Below are positions 33,802 through 42,386 of a DNA stretch of 64,000 bases, piece after piece. Under the pieces are notes generated by a model. The model made no database searches. It was not told where the DNA came from and saw only the letters and a program-made list of their open reading frames with translations. How positions within the stretch are numbered: position 1 is the first letter of the stretch; every line of letters begins with the position of its first letter. A program made the position numbers and the translations under genes. Location of the stretch: assembly GCF_007970185.1 (NCBI RefSeq), contig NZ_CP042431.1, positions 1,674,001-1,738,000 of the forward strand. The letters run 5' to 3'. The stretch is from Pseudobacter ginsenosidimutans (lineage in GTDB: Bacteria > Bacteroidota > Bacteroidia > Chitinophagales > Chitinophagaceae).

Positions 33802-36800
33802 ATGAAGAAAACATTCCTGCTTTTCTTTTCCGTGTGGCTATCGGTTAAGATGGTTGGGCAGGCTCCAGGCCAGATGAACTACCAGGGTGTAGCACGCAGT
33901 GCGTTAGGTTTAGCTATGCCTAATCAAAACATTAAACTGCGCATAACCGTTCGTGATGGAAGTGCCAACGGATCGGTTCTTTACAAAGAAACCAGGTTGG
34001 TTAAAACGAACCATCTGGGTTTGTTTTCCGTAGCAATCGGCGGTCCGGGTAAAACCGACTTTACAGGAGACCTTCTTTCCATCAACTGGACCATTGGCGG
34101 AGCCAAATTTCTTCAGGTAGAAATGGATCCTAACGGAGGAAATGATCTTAAAGATATGGGTGCTACTCAATTGCTGAGTGTGCCTTATGCGCTGTCTGCC
34201 GGCGCTGCAGTGCCTGCGGGTGTTGCCGGCGGAATGCTTACCGGCCTCTATCCAAACCCTTCTATTGCCAATGGGGTGATCTCTACGATACATCTTGCCG
34301 ACAATTCAGTAACTGGCGTGAAGATCGCAGACGGTGTGATCACTACCAGTAAAATCGCAGACGGTTCTGTTACCTTAGCCAAGTTAGCAGTAGGTTCCGG
34401 CCTGCCTCCTGTGGGTAATGCCGGAGGGGATTTAGGGGGAACTTATCCGAATCCGATCGTTGCAGTGAATGCCATTACTGCCGCCAAGATCGCAGACGGT
34501 GCTGTTGGTACTACCAAACTCGAGAACAATGCAGTTACTTCAGCCAAGCTGGCCGATAATGCAGTGACCTCTTCCAAACTGGTTGATGCTTCAGTTGGAA
34601 ATGCCAAGATTGCAAACAATGCCGTAAACACTTCAAAAATTGCCGATGGTTCTATTACTACTATTAAGATAGATGATGCAGCAGTTACAAACGGAAAGCT
34701 GGCTGCCAATGCAGTGACCACAACTAAAATTGCTGATGGCTCCATTACTTCTGCAAAGCTGGCTTCCGGAATTTCACTTCCTCCCAATGGTGCAGCCAGC
34801 GGCGATCTGACAGGAAATTACCCCAATCCGTCTGTGGCTAACAATGCCATCACCAACGGAAAGATTGCAGATAATGCAGTAGGTTCTTCCAAAATTGCCA
34901 ACGTTGCTGTTACCACAGGAAAGCTGGCTGATCTATCGGTAACAAATGGTAAGCTTGCTGATAATGCTGTAGGAACTTCAAAGGTTATCGATGGCTCTAT
35001 CACAGCCGCCAAGCTGGCTTCGGGTATCACGGTTACTCCCGGTGGCGCTGCCAGCGGCGATCTGACAGGTAGCTATCCCAATCCAACTGTTGCTGCCAAT
35101 GCAATCAATACTTCTAAACTGGCTGATGGTTCTGTAACCAATGCCAAGCTTGTAAATTCAGTTGTTAGTACCATTAAGATTGCAGACGAAGCAGTGACAA
35201 CAGCCAAGCTGGGTGATGCTGCCGTAGATGTTGATAAATTGAAAGATGGCGCTGTAACAAATACAAAACTTGCCAATACCTCTGTTGGCACAACAAAAAT
35301 CATAGACGAAGCAGTGACCACAGCAAAAATTGCTGATGGCGCAATCACTTCCAATAAACTTGCTGCAGGTCTTACCATTCCTCCTGGCGGAGCTGCCGGT
35401 GGCGATCTGACCGGAACCTTCCCCAGTCCTGCAGTTGCTTCAAATGCTATCACTTCAGCCAAGCTCGCTAATGACGCTGTTACTACCATTAAAGTAGTTG
35501 ACGGTGCCATCACTACTGCAAAGCTGGATGCTAACGCTGTAACCACAGCGAAGCTGGCCGATGCTTCCGTGTCTGATACGAAGCTGGCGAACAATGCGGT
35601 TGTCACCGGCAAAATAGCTGACGTTGCTGTAACAACAGCTAAACTTGCCGATGCATCTGTAACCAATGCCAAGCTCGCCAATACATCAGTTGGTACAACC
35701 AAGATCATTGACGAAGCAGTCACCACAGCAAAAATTGCTGATGGTGCCATTACTTCCAATAAACTTGCTGCTGGACTTACCATTCCTCCCGGTGGTGCAG
35801 CCAGTGGTGACCTGACTGGAACCTACCCCAGTCCAGCTGTTGCAGCAAATGCAATCACTTCAGGAAAACTCGCAAATGATGCCGTAACTACTGCCAAAGT
35901 AGTTGACGGTGCTATCACTACTGCAAAGCTGGATGCTAACGCTGTAACCACAGCGAAGATCACTGATGCTTCAGTGATTGACACAAAACTTGCCAACAAT
36001 GCAGTAGTTACTAATAAAATCGCAGACGTTGCTGTAACAACAGCTAAACTTGCCGATGCATCTGTAACCAATGCCAAGCTCGCCAACACAGCAGTTGGTA
36101 CAACCAATATCATTGACGAAGCAGTCACCACAGCAAAAATTGCTGATGGTGCCATTACTTCCAATAAACTTGCTGCTGGACTTACCATTCCTCCCGGCGG
36201 AGCCGCCAGTGGTGATCTGACCGGAACCTTTCCCGGTCCAACTGTTGCTGCAAATGCAATCACTTCAGGAAAACTCGCTAATGACGCTGTAACTACCATT
36301 AAAGTAGTTGACGGTGCAATCACTACTGCAAAGCTGGATGCTAACGCTGTAACCACAGCAAAAATCGCTGATGGCGCCATCACTGCTGATAAACTCGCTG
36401 CTGGTCTTACCATTCCTCCTGGTGGTGCAGCCAGTGGTGACCTGACTGGCACATTCCCCGGTCCAACTGTTGCTGCAAATGCTATTACTTCAGCCAAGCT
36501 CGCAAATGATGCCGTAACTACTGCCAAAGTAGTTGACGGTGCTATCACTACTGCAAAGCTGGATGCTAACGCTGTAACCACAGCGAAGATCACTGATGCT
36601 TCAGTGACTGACACAAAACTTGCCAACAATGCAGTTGTTACTAATAAAATCGCAGACGTTGCAGTGACCACCGCAAAAATCGCTGATGGCGCCATCACTG
36701 CTGATAAACTCGCTGCAGGACTTACCATTCCTCCTGGTGGTGCAGCCAGCGGTGATCTGACTGGAACCTACCCCAGTCCTACAGTTGCTGCAAATGCTAT

Positions 36801-38976
36801 CACTACTGCAAAGCTGGATGCTAACGCTGTAACCACAGCGAAGATCACTGATGCTTCAGTGACTGACACAAAACTTGCCAACAATGCAGTTGTTACTAAT
36901 AAAATCGCAGACGTTGCAGTGACCACCGCAAAAATCGCTGATGGCGCCATCACTGCTGATAAACTCGCTGCAGGACTTACCATTCCTCCTGGTGGTGCAG
37001 CCAGCGGTGATCTGACTGGAACCTACCCCAGTCCTACAGTTGCTGCAAATGCAATCACTACTGCAAAGCTGGATGCTAACGCTGTAACCACAGCAAAGAT
37101 CACTGATGCTTCAGTAACTGATACCAAGCTTGCTAACAATGCAGTAGTCACTAACAAAATCGCAGACGTTGCTGTAACCACAGCTAAACTTGCCGATGCA
37201 TCTGTAACCAATGCCAAGCTCGCCAACACAGCAGTTGGTACAACCAATATCATAGACGAAGCAGTCACCACAGCAAAAATTGCTGACGGTGCCATCACTT
37301 CCGATAAACTCGCTGCCGGTCTCTCCATTCCTCCCGGCGGAGCCGCCAGCGGTGATCTGACCGGAACCTTTCCCGGTCCAACTATTGCTGCAAATGCAAT
37401 CACTTCAGGAAAACTCGCTAATGACGCTGTTACTACCATTAAAGTGCTTAACGGCGCCATCACTACTACCAAACTGGATGATGCAGCTGTTACTGCATTG
37501 AAACTTGCTGCCGATGCTGTTACTACTGCCAAGATCCTGGACGCCAATGTAACTACAGCAAAAATTGCTGATGGCGCCATCACTGCCGATAAACTGGCTT
37601 CAGGGCTCAGCCTTCCTCCAGGTGGAACAGCTACCGGAGACCTCGATGGTAACTACCCTGCCCCTTCAGTTGCAAAACTCAAGGGTGTTAATCTCAGCGC
37701 TACGGCTCCTGCATCAGGTGAAGTGCTCACATTCGACGGTACAGCATGGGCTCCTGCAGCAGTTCCCGGCCTCACGCTGCCTTATGTAAAAACGGTGAAC
37801 GAAGCAACAAAGGCGCTCTCTATAACCAACGATGGCGATGCCCCCGCAGTTGAAGGTGTCAATAATTCTACCTCAGATAATGTTGCCGGTTTGACTGGTA
37901 TCATTTTGAACGATAATGCCGGAATGGATGTAGCAGGTGTAAAAGGTATTAATAATGCTACTTACACCAATAATGGTACTGGTGTATTAGGCATCCACAA
38001 TGGTTTGGGTTCCGGAGTCAGAGGATATTCTGTTAATGGAACCGGTGTGGAAGCTTTCTCCGATGAAAGTATTGGTATCTATGCAAGGAGCGCCAGAAGT
38101 ACTGCCGCATACATTGAAGTTTCTGATCCTGGTGCAGGCTCAGATGCCCTTACTATCGTACACCAGGGCTATGGCATAGGTATAACGGCTATCAGTAATG
38201 GAAGTCATGGTGTTTTTGGTGGAACGCTCGAGGCGTCGAGAGCTGCCGTAATGGGCTATCACTATAATGGTGGAGAAGGTGTACAGGGAATAACATTCAG
38301 TGATGTATCCTCTGGCGTTTCAGGTCTCAATACTGGTTTAGCCTCGGCAATTAAAGGATACAATGATTTTGCCGGTGGTATGGGTATCCTGGCGCAGGCA
38401 ACCAGTGCAACCGGTGCTGGTGGCACAGCTCTTGTAGCTGAGCTTCTCGGAGATCCCGAAGGCGATGTAGCTGTATTCAAAGTGAATAATAGCAATGTTG
38501 CAAGAATCTCTGCTGATGGAACAGGATACTTTGCAAATGGCGCACAGACAGGCGGCGCAGACGTTGCCGAAATGTTCGATGTGGAAGGAACCCGCTCCAG
38601 CTATGAAGCAGGTGATGTACTCGTGATCTCTGAAACATCTGACCGCATGGTTACCAAATCATCCGGCGCATACTCTACACTGGTAGCCGGTGTTTATGCC
38701 ACCAAGCCAGGTCTGATGCTCACAGAAAAAGATGCGCTCAAAAGTCATCTCGACAAAATGGTGCCCATGGGTGTGATCGGTGTGATCCCTACCAAAGTGT
38801 GCCTGGAAGGCGGCGCTATCAAACGTGGCGACCTGCTGGTGACCTCTTCAACCTCCGGCGTTGCCATGAAAGCTGATCCCAACAAAGTAAGAGTTGGACA
38901 AGTGCTCGGTAAAGCCCTGCAGGATTACAACGCAAACACTGTTGGAAAGATCAACGTACTGGTTAGTGTTAAGTAA
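33802..38976 (+). CDS. Giant 1724-residue secreted protein with degenerate 15-residue repeats
   Basis: Signal peptide (MKKTFLLFFSVWLSVKMVG), then an N-terminal domain (~20-135: MNYQGVARSALG, NQNIKLRITVRDGS, LLSVPYALSAGA) common in Bacteroidota fibre-like proteins. Residues ~145-1280 are dozens of 15-residue repeats of the form AVTTAKIADGAIT, punctuated by PPGGAASGDLTGTYPSP modules. The C-terminal ~440 residues are a beta-rich, phage-tail-fibre-like region (ANGAQTGGADVAEMFDVEG, GDLLVTSSTSGVAMKAD). The repeat suggests an extended fibrous stalk, possibly trimeric. No T9SS domain is present, so the export route past the outer membrane is unclear. A surface fibre or adhesin is the best guess. Confidence 0.85.
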   Translation: MKKTFLLFFSVWLSVKMVGQAPGQMNYQGVARSALGLAMPNQNIKLRITVRDGSANGSVLYKETRLVKTNHLGLFSVAIGGPGKTDFTGDLLSINWTIGGAKFLQVEMDPNGGNDLKDMGATQLLSVPYALSAGAAVPAGVAGGMLTGLYPNPSIANGVISTIHLADNSVTGVKIADGVITTSKIADGSVTLAKLAVGSGLPPVGNAGGDLGGTYPNPIVAVNAITAAKIADGAVGTTKLENNAVTSAKLADNAVTSSKLVDASVGNAKIANNAVNTSKIADGSITTIKIDDAAVTNGKLAANAVTTTKIADGSITSAKLASGISLPPNGAASGDLTGNYPNPSVANNAITNGKIADNAVGSSKIANVAVTTGKLADLSVTNGKLADNAVGTSKVIDGSITAAKLASGITVTPGGAASGDLTGSYPNPTVAANAINTSKLADGSVTNAKLVNSVVSTIKIADEAVTTAKLGDAAVDVDKLKDGAVTNTKLANTSVGTTKIIDEAVTTAKIADGAITSNKLAAGLTIPPGGAAGGDLTGTFPSPAVASNAITSAKLANDAVTTIKVVDGAITTAKLDANAVTTAKLADASVSDTKLANNAVVTGKIADVAVTTAKLADASVTNAKLANTSVGTTKIIDEAVTTAKIADGAITSNKLAAGLTIPPGGAASGDLTGTYPSPAVAANAITSGKLANDAVTTAKVVDGAITTAKLDANAVTTAKITDASVIDTKLANNAVVTNKIADVAVTTAKLADASVTNAKLANTAVGTTNIIDEAVTTAKIADGAITSNKLAAGLTIPPGGAASGDLTGTFPGPTVAANAITSGKLANDAVTTIKVVDGAITTAKLDANAVTTAKIADGAITADKLAAGLTIPPGGAASGDLTGTFPGPTVAANAITSAKLANDAVTTAKVVDGAITTAKLDANAVTTAKITDASVTDTKLANNAVVTNKIADVAVTTAKIADGAITADKLAAGLTIPPGGAASGDLTGTYPSPTVAANAITTAKLDANAVTTAKITDASVTDTKLANNAVVTNKIADVAVTTAKIADGAITADKLAAGLTIPPGGAASGDLTGTYPSPTVAANAITTAKLDANAVTTAKITDASVTDTKLANNAVVTNKIADVAVTTAKLADASVTNAKLANTAVGTTNIIDEAVTTAKIADGAITSDKLAAGLSIPPGGAASGDLTGTFPGPTIAANAITSGKLANDAVTTIKVLNGAITTTKLDDAAVTALKLAADAVTTAKILDANVTTAKIADGAITADKLASGLSLPPGGTATGDLDGNYPAPSVAKLKGVNLSATAPASGEVLTFDGTAWAPAAVPGLTLPYVKTVNEATKALSITNDGDAPAVEGVNNSTSDNVAGLTGIILNDNAGMDVAGVKGINNATYTNNGTGVLGIHNGLGSGVRGYSVNGTGVEAFSDESIGIYARSARSTAAYIEVSDPGAGSDALTIVHQGYGIGITAISNGSHGVFGGTLEASRAAVMGYHYNGGEGVQGITFSDVSSGVSGLNTGLASAIKGYNDFAGGMGILAQATSATGAGGTALVAELLGDPEGDVAVFKVNNSNVARISADGTGYFANGAQTGGADVAEMFDVEGTRSSYEAGDVLVISETSDRMVTKSSGAYSTLVAGVYATKPGLMLTEKDALKSHLDKMVPMGVIGVIPTKVCLEGGAIKRGDLLVTSSTSGVAMKADPNKVRVGQVLGKALQDYNANTVGKINVLVSVK
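34240..37640 (+). repeat. Coding tandem-repeat array of the giant protein
   Basis: DNA repeats at two scales: 45-bp units encoding the TAKLAD-type repeat, and higher-order units. Around 36601, 36856 and 37111, three successive 255-bp (85-codon) copies are nearly identical (landmark TGATGCTTCAGT), indicating recent tandem duplication. All periods are multiples of three. Confidence 0.9.
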
Positions 38977-38994
38977 GTATTTAAAAAGATAGTA

Positions 38995-39456
38995 ATGAGA
39001 TCTTCATACATTTTCGGAATACTGCTGATTCTGGTAACGGCCTTCTCCAATATGGCGATGGCGCAGCAACTGCCATCATCCTACAGTAAGCACGAGAAAA
39101 ATATGCCGGCATCCGTTAAGAAGGCGATCGTCAAAATGCAGGCGAATCCCCGCAGTTCACGTGTAATGGCCAATTCAGCCATGCGGCCGGTGCAACTGAA
39201 CACACAACAACGGGGTTCTATCGCTGACCGGGAACGTGTGCTCGCCATGTTGCTGGAAAGAAAGTCGAATCCAAAAGCCAGGCCCATCGAGAGCATCGCC
39301 AACGTCAACAGGAGCTCTAATTCGTCTCGGTCCCGTATGGTGCAGATGCAACAAACACAAAGGCATGCTGTAACATATCAAACCGAAACACAGAAAAAAG
39401 CAGAGCGCAAAGCCACTGCGGACAAGGTGCTGGCACAGATGAAAAGAAAACGCTGA
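38995..39456 (+). CDS. Small basic secreted protein, unrecognised
   Basis: A 153-residue protein with a signal peptide (SYIFGILLILVTAFSNMAMA, cut before QQLPSS). The mature part is strongly basic and Gln/Met/Ser-rich, with no stable-domain signature (KKAIVKMQANPRSSRVMANS, RERVLAMLLERKSNPKAR, and a Lys/Arg-rich end KVLAQMKRKR). It starts 18 nt after the giant repeat gene, so it is probably the third gene of that operon and may be its partner or chaperone; that is inference from position only. No family is recognised. Confidence 0.6.
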   Translation: MRSSYIFGILLILVTAFSNMAMAQQLPSSYSKHEKNMPASVKKAIVKMQANPRSSRVMANSAMRPVQLNTQQRGSIADRERVLAMLLERKSNPKARPIESIANVNRSSNSSRSRMVQMQQTQRHAVTYQTETQKKAERKATADKVLAQMKRKR

Positions 39457-39493
39457 GAATTCAGGAAACAGTAATAAATTTGGTCATTAATTA

Positions 39494-39570
39494 TTGCATC
39501 GGGGTGCTACACAGTAGCTGAGATGATACCCGGGAACCTGAACTGGTTAATACCAGCGGAGGGAATGCAA
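39494..39570 (+). ncRNA. TPP riboswitch (THI element)
   Basis: All conserved parts of the thiamine-pyrophosphate aptamer are visible. P1 is formed by TTGCAT (39494-39499) and ATGCAA (39565-39570). The core GCTGAGATGATACCC is followed by GAACCTGAACTGGTTAATACC and AGCGGAGGGAATGCAA-type sequence. A terminator follows 36 nt later, so TPP should switch off the downstream operon by premature termination. Confidence 0.96.
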
Positions 39571-39605
39571 GGTGACACTGATTGTACTTCATTGTATTCA
39601 GCATA

Positions 39606-39641
39606 AACCACATTTTCTTCGAACAGGAAATGTGGTTTTTT
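39606..39641 (+). terminator. Riboswitch expression-platform terminator
   Basis: AACCACATTT pairs with AAATGTGGTT (10 bp), followed by a T-rich run. It lies between the TPP aptamer and the first gene and is the likely TPP-controlled terminator. The antiterminator pairing was not worked out. Confidence 0.8.
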
Positions 39642-39701
39642 CTTTTACCATATTCCTGTTCGATCCCATTAGTTCCCCCGTGCAGTGTAAAAACTGTAAA
39701 A

Positions 39702-40400
39702 ATGGAACTTCAACAACTCACCAAAGGGATCAGAACCTGGCAGCAAAGGCCAGAATGGTTCTTCAACAGGGAACACACAGATTCTTACGAACAATGGTAC
39801 GAAGGCCGCTACAAGCGCGCTGAAGTCTGGCAGAAAAAAACGATCGGCAGCCTTATCAAAAAAGACGAACGCATCAAAACGCTTCTCGAATTCGGATGCG
39901 GCACCACACGATTCACCAGGTGGTGGCATAATATCGGAATCCAGGCAACAGGAGCAGATCTTTCGCCATTCATGCTTGGACAGGGAAGACATCTTTTCGA
40001 TGGTAACCTCGCACTGGCCGACGCGCATTACATGCCTTTCAAAGACAAAACCTTCGATTCACTTGCTTTCATCACCACCTTCGAATATTACCGCGATCCC
40101 ATCCAGGTGATACGCGAAGCACGCAGAGTGGCAAAGCATGGGATCGTATTTGGAATGATGAACCGTAACTCGCCCAAATTCATCAGACGCCGCGTGCAAC
40201 AGGCTTTCGGAAAGAACCCCTTTTATGTGACTGCCCATTTCTACACACCGGATTCGCTCATCAGCAAGATCAATGAAGCCTTGAACGGCGAGAACTATTC
40301 CATCGAATGGACCTGCACGGGCCTGCCGAAATGGTTTCCTGTGCAGCAATGGGGAATGCCATATGGAGACTTCTTTGCACTCTTCGTTCAATTTAAATGA
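39702..40400 (+). CDS. Class I SAM-dependent methyltransferase in the TPP operon
   Basis: A 232-residue methyltransferase. Motif I is LLEFGCGTTRFTRWW (FGCGTTR, ~64-70); the acidic SAM-ribose position follows at GADLSPF. The motif equivalent to IV lies in DSLAFITTFEYYRDP. The rest has the UbiE/Methyltransf_11 pattern (VIREARRVAKHGIVFGMMNR). The frame extends upstream to 39582, but that part crosses the riboswitch terminator, so ATG 39702 is chosen. It is the first gene of a four-gene operon, six nt before the HypE-like gene. The substrate is unknown. A Trm112-like protein at the operon end could be its activator. Confidence 0.85.
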   Translation: MELQQLTKGIRTWQQRPEWFFNREHTDSYEQWYEGRYKRAEVWQKKTIGSLIKKDERIKTLLEFGCGTTRFTRWWHNIGIQATGADLSPFMLGQGRHLFDGNLALADAHYMPFKDKTFDSLAFITTFEYYRDPIQVIREARRVAKHGIVFGMMNRNSPKFIRRRVQQAFGKNPFYVTAHFYTPDSLISKINEALNGENYSIEWTCTGLPKWFPVQQWGMPYGDFFALFVQFK

Positions 40401-40406
40401 TGAACT

Positions 40407-41453
40407 ATGTCAGCATTTGTTGAAAGTGGAAAACTGCACATGGATCTGTTCAATCGGCTTATCTATCCTTTACGGGGAGCCGAAAACAAGATGGTGTCCA
40501 CCGGACCAGAGTATGGAGTGGATGTATCTATCGTCGATTTGCCGGGAGGCTATTCGATGGCGCTCACCAGTGACCCGTTATCCTGGATACCAACGCTGGG
40601 GCTCCGCGAATCGGCATGGCTTTCCGTACATCTTATGGCCAATGATATCGCCACTACTTCCCAGCCGCCGCAGTTTGCACAACTGGTATTGAACCTGCCG
40701 GAATCGGCTTCAAGTGCTGAGTTTGAAGAGTACTGGATGTTCGTGCACCAGTACTGCAAAGACATTGGCGTTGCAATTACAGGCGGACATACCGGTAAGG
40801 CCGCTGGTCAGCATTCCACCATTGCAGGCGGCGGCACCATGATCAGTATTGCGCCGGCAGGAAAAATGCTGCTCAGCAAATATGCAAGACCTGGCGATCT
40901 CATCATGATCACCAAAGAAGCCGCACAGATAGCCAGTTCCATACTGGCGCTCAGTTTTCCTGAAACAGTAAAGAAGAATTGTGGAAAAGAGATATGGGAG
41001 AAAGCCGCAGGACTTTTCCAGGAAACAAGCTCCTTACAGGCAGGCTTATGCGCTGCCAGTCTGCCCGTAACAGCCATGCACGATGTTACCGAAGGCGGAC
41101 TGCTCGGCGCCATATATGAAATGGCAATAGCTGCAGACTGTGGCGCTATTATCGATTCAGAAGAATTGCCTGTTGGAACTGCACAGCAGGCTGTTTGCGA
41201 TCTGTTTGCCATCGATCCATTGCGCTGTATCGGCGCAGGCTCCATGATCATGGCCGTGAATCCGGAGCATGAAGCCACAGTGCTGCATCAATTTGCACTT
41301 GAGAAAATAAAAGTATCGGTGGTAGGAGAATTCACCGCAGAAGAACAGGGCATCAGGTTACAAAAAGATGATGGCATCGAAACGCTTTCACGCCCGGGAT
41401 CCGATCCCTACTGGAATGCATTCTTTCAAGCTTTAAAAAACGAATGGAAATGA
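40407..41453 (+). CDS. HypE-like AIR-synthase-family protein in the TPP operon
   Basis: A 348-residue protein of the PurM/AIR-synthase superfamily (ThiL, SelD, HypE, PurM). It most resembles HypE: SDPLSWIPTLGLRESAWLSVHLMANDIA, GGHTGKAAG, PGDLIMITKEAAQ, and TAMHDVTEGGLLGAIYEMA. Yet it ends in FFQALKNEWK, without the C-terminal Cys that receives carbamoyl in true HypE, and no hydrogenase genes are near. ThiL, the thiamine-monophosphate kinase, is a relative. Placement under a TPP riboswitch and overlapping a ThiE-like gene points to a kinase or ATP-dependent step in thiamine metabolism. That assignment is inference. Confidence 0.75.
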   Translation: MSAFVESGKLHMDLFNRLIYPLRGAENKMVSTGPEYGVDVSIVDLPGGYSMALTSDPLSWIPTLGLRESAWLSVHLMANDIATTSQPPQFAQLVLNLPESASSAEFEEYWMFVHQYCKDIGVAITGGHTGKAAGQHSTIAGGGTMISIAPAGKMLLSKYARPGDLIMITKEAAQIASSILALSFPETVKKNCGKEIWEKAAGLFQETSSLQAGLCAASLPVTAMHDVTEGGLLGAIYEMAIAADCGAIIDSEELPVGTAQQAVCDLFAIDPLRCIGAGSMIMAVNPEHEATVLHQFALEKIKVSVVGEFTAEEQGIRLQKDDGIETLSRPGSDPYWNAFFQALKNEWK

Positions 41454-42094
41454 TAACGAATACCACTATCCGCGGCGGTGTTTACCTGGTAGTAGACCCT
41501 TCTGCGTTAACAGACGGATCATATCAAAAGATCCGGCTTGCATTGAAAAGCGGACTGTCAGCCATTCAGGTCTGGAACCACTGGCAACACATCACTGCTA
41601 AAGCAGAAATAGTGCAAACCCTCGTGGATCTGGCGCAACCATTCGGTGTGCCAGTGCTGATCAACGAGAACTGGGAATTGCTCATGGAAACTGAAGCCAA
41701 CGGTATTCACTTCGATCTGCCATCCGATAATCTGGCCCTGATCAGGAAAGCCATCGGTCGAAACATTATCACCGGTATCACCTGTGAAAATAACCTGGAA
41801 ACAGTTCAGTATGCCATTGATCAGAAAATGGATTATATCTCTTTCTGTTCTGTATTCCCTTCCGGCTCCGCCAATAGTTGCGAATGGGTGAAACCCGCAA
41901 CCATCGCGGCTGCCAGGGCAATGACCAATATTCCCATTTTTGCAGCGGGTGGCATTACGGCCAGCAATCTCCCTGAAATATTGCCAACAGGGCTCGATGG
42001 CGTAGCTGTGATCAACAGCATCATGAAAGCGGAAGATCCCGCAGCTGTAACCACTGCATTCAACAAGATCCTTCAACAACAAAAAACTCATTAA
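41444..42094 (+). CDS. Divergent thiamine-phosphate synthase (ThiE)-like protein
   Basis: A 216-residue TIM-barrel protein of the ThiE/TenI group. The barrel pattern is clear (GVYLVVDPSA, VPVLINENWELL, GIHF, MDYISFCSVFPSGSA, IPIFAAGGITASNL, GVAVINSIM). Typical ThiE residues are missing. QVWNHW replaces the usual QLR-K motif that binds the pyrimidine pyrophosphate, and NEN replaces NDR. It may be a TenI-like or repurposed enzyme. Ten bases overlap the preceding gene, indicating translational coupling. The TPP riboswitch and operon context support a thiamine-related role; the exact reaction is uncertain. Confidence 0.8.
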   Translation: MEMITNTTIRGGVYLVVDPSALTDGSYQKIRLALKSGLSAIQVWNHWQHITAKAEIVQTLVDLAQPFGVPVLINENWELLMETEANGIHFDLPSDNLALIRKAIGRNIITGITCENNLETVQYAIDQKMDYISFCSVFPSGSANSCEWVKPATIAAARAMTNIPIFAAGGITASNLPEILPTGLDGVAVINSIMKAEDPAAVTTAFNKILQQQKTH

Positions 42095-42095
42095 C

Positions 42096-42386
42096 ATGCA
42101 CCCGGATTTCATACATCAACTCTGTTGTCCTTTCGATAAAAAAGATCTTCAACTCAAAGTATTTGCTACCGATACCAATAATCATATCATCGAAGGTCTC
42201 CTTAGTTGCAGCCATTGCAGCAGATACTATCCCATCATACACGGAGTGCCCATCATGAGCCCTGACGAATACAGGGAATGGCAACTGGAAGCGCCCATAG
42301 TTAAACAATGGGAACATAAGCTGGAAGGAAAGAAATTCGAATCCTTCAGGCTTGAAAATTCAAATATAAAAGTGGAAACTAAATGA
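42096..42386 (+). CDS. Trm112-like small zinc-binding protein
   Basis: A 96-residue protein with the Trm112p fold signature: C10-C11-P12 at the start (HQLCCPFDKKDL), then C38-x-x-C41 (LSCSHCSRYYPIIHGVPIM). These are the zinc ligands of the family. In eukaryotes and archaea Trm112 binds and activates class I methyltransferases; bacterial members have been found beside methyltransferase genes. It is the fourth gene of an operon that starts with a class I methyltransferase. The stop overlaps the convergent lipid-kinase gene by 8 bp. The C-terminal part (KQWEHKLEGKKFESFRLENS) is a helical extension. Confidence 0.8.
   Translation: MHPDFIHQLCCPFDKKDLQLKVFATDTNNHIIEGLLSCSHCSRYYPIIHGVPIMSPDEYREWQLEAPIVKQWEHKLEGKKFESFRLENSNIKVETK

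Noticed and set aside
35073-37583. Several long minus-strand open frames opposite the giant repeat gene
   Set aside because: They are antisense products of the repeat (Ala/Val-rich, periodic). Repetition keeps the opposite frame open by chance.
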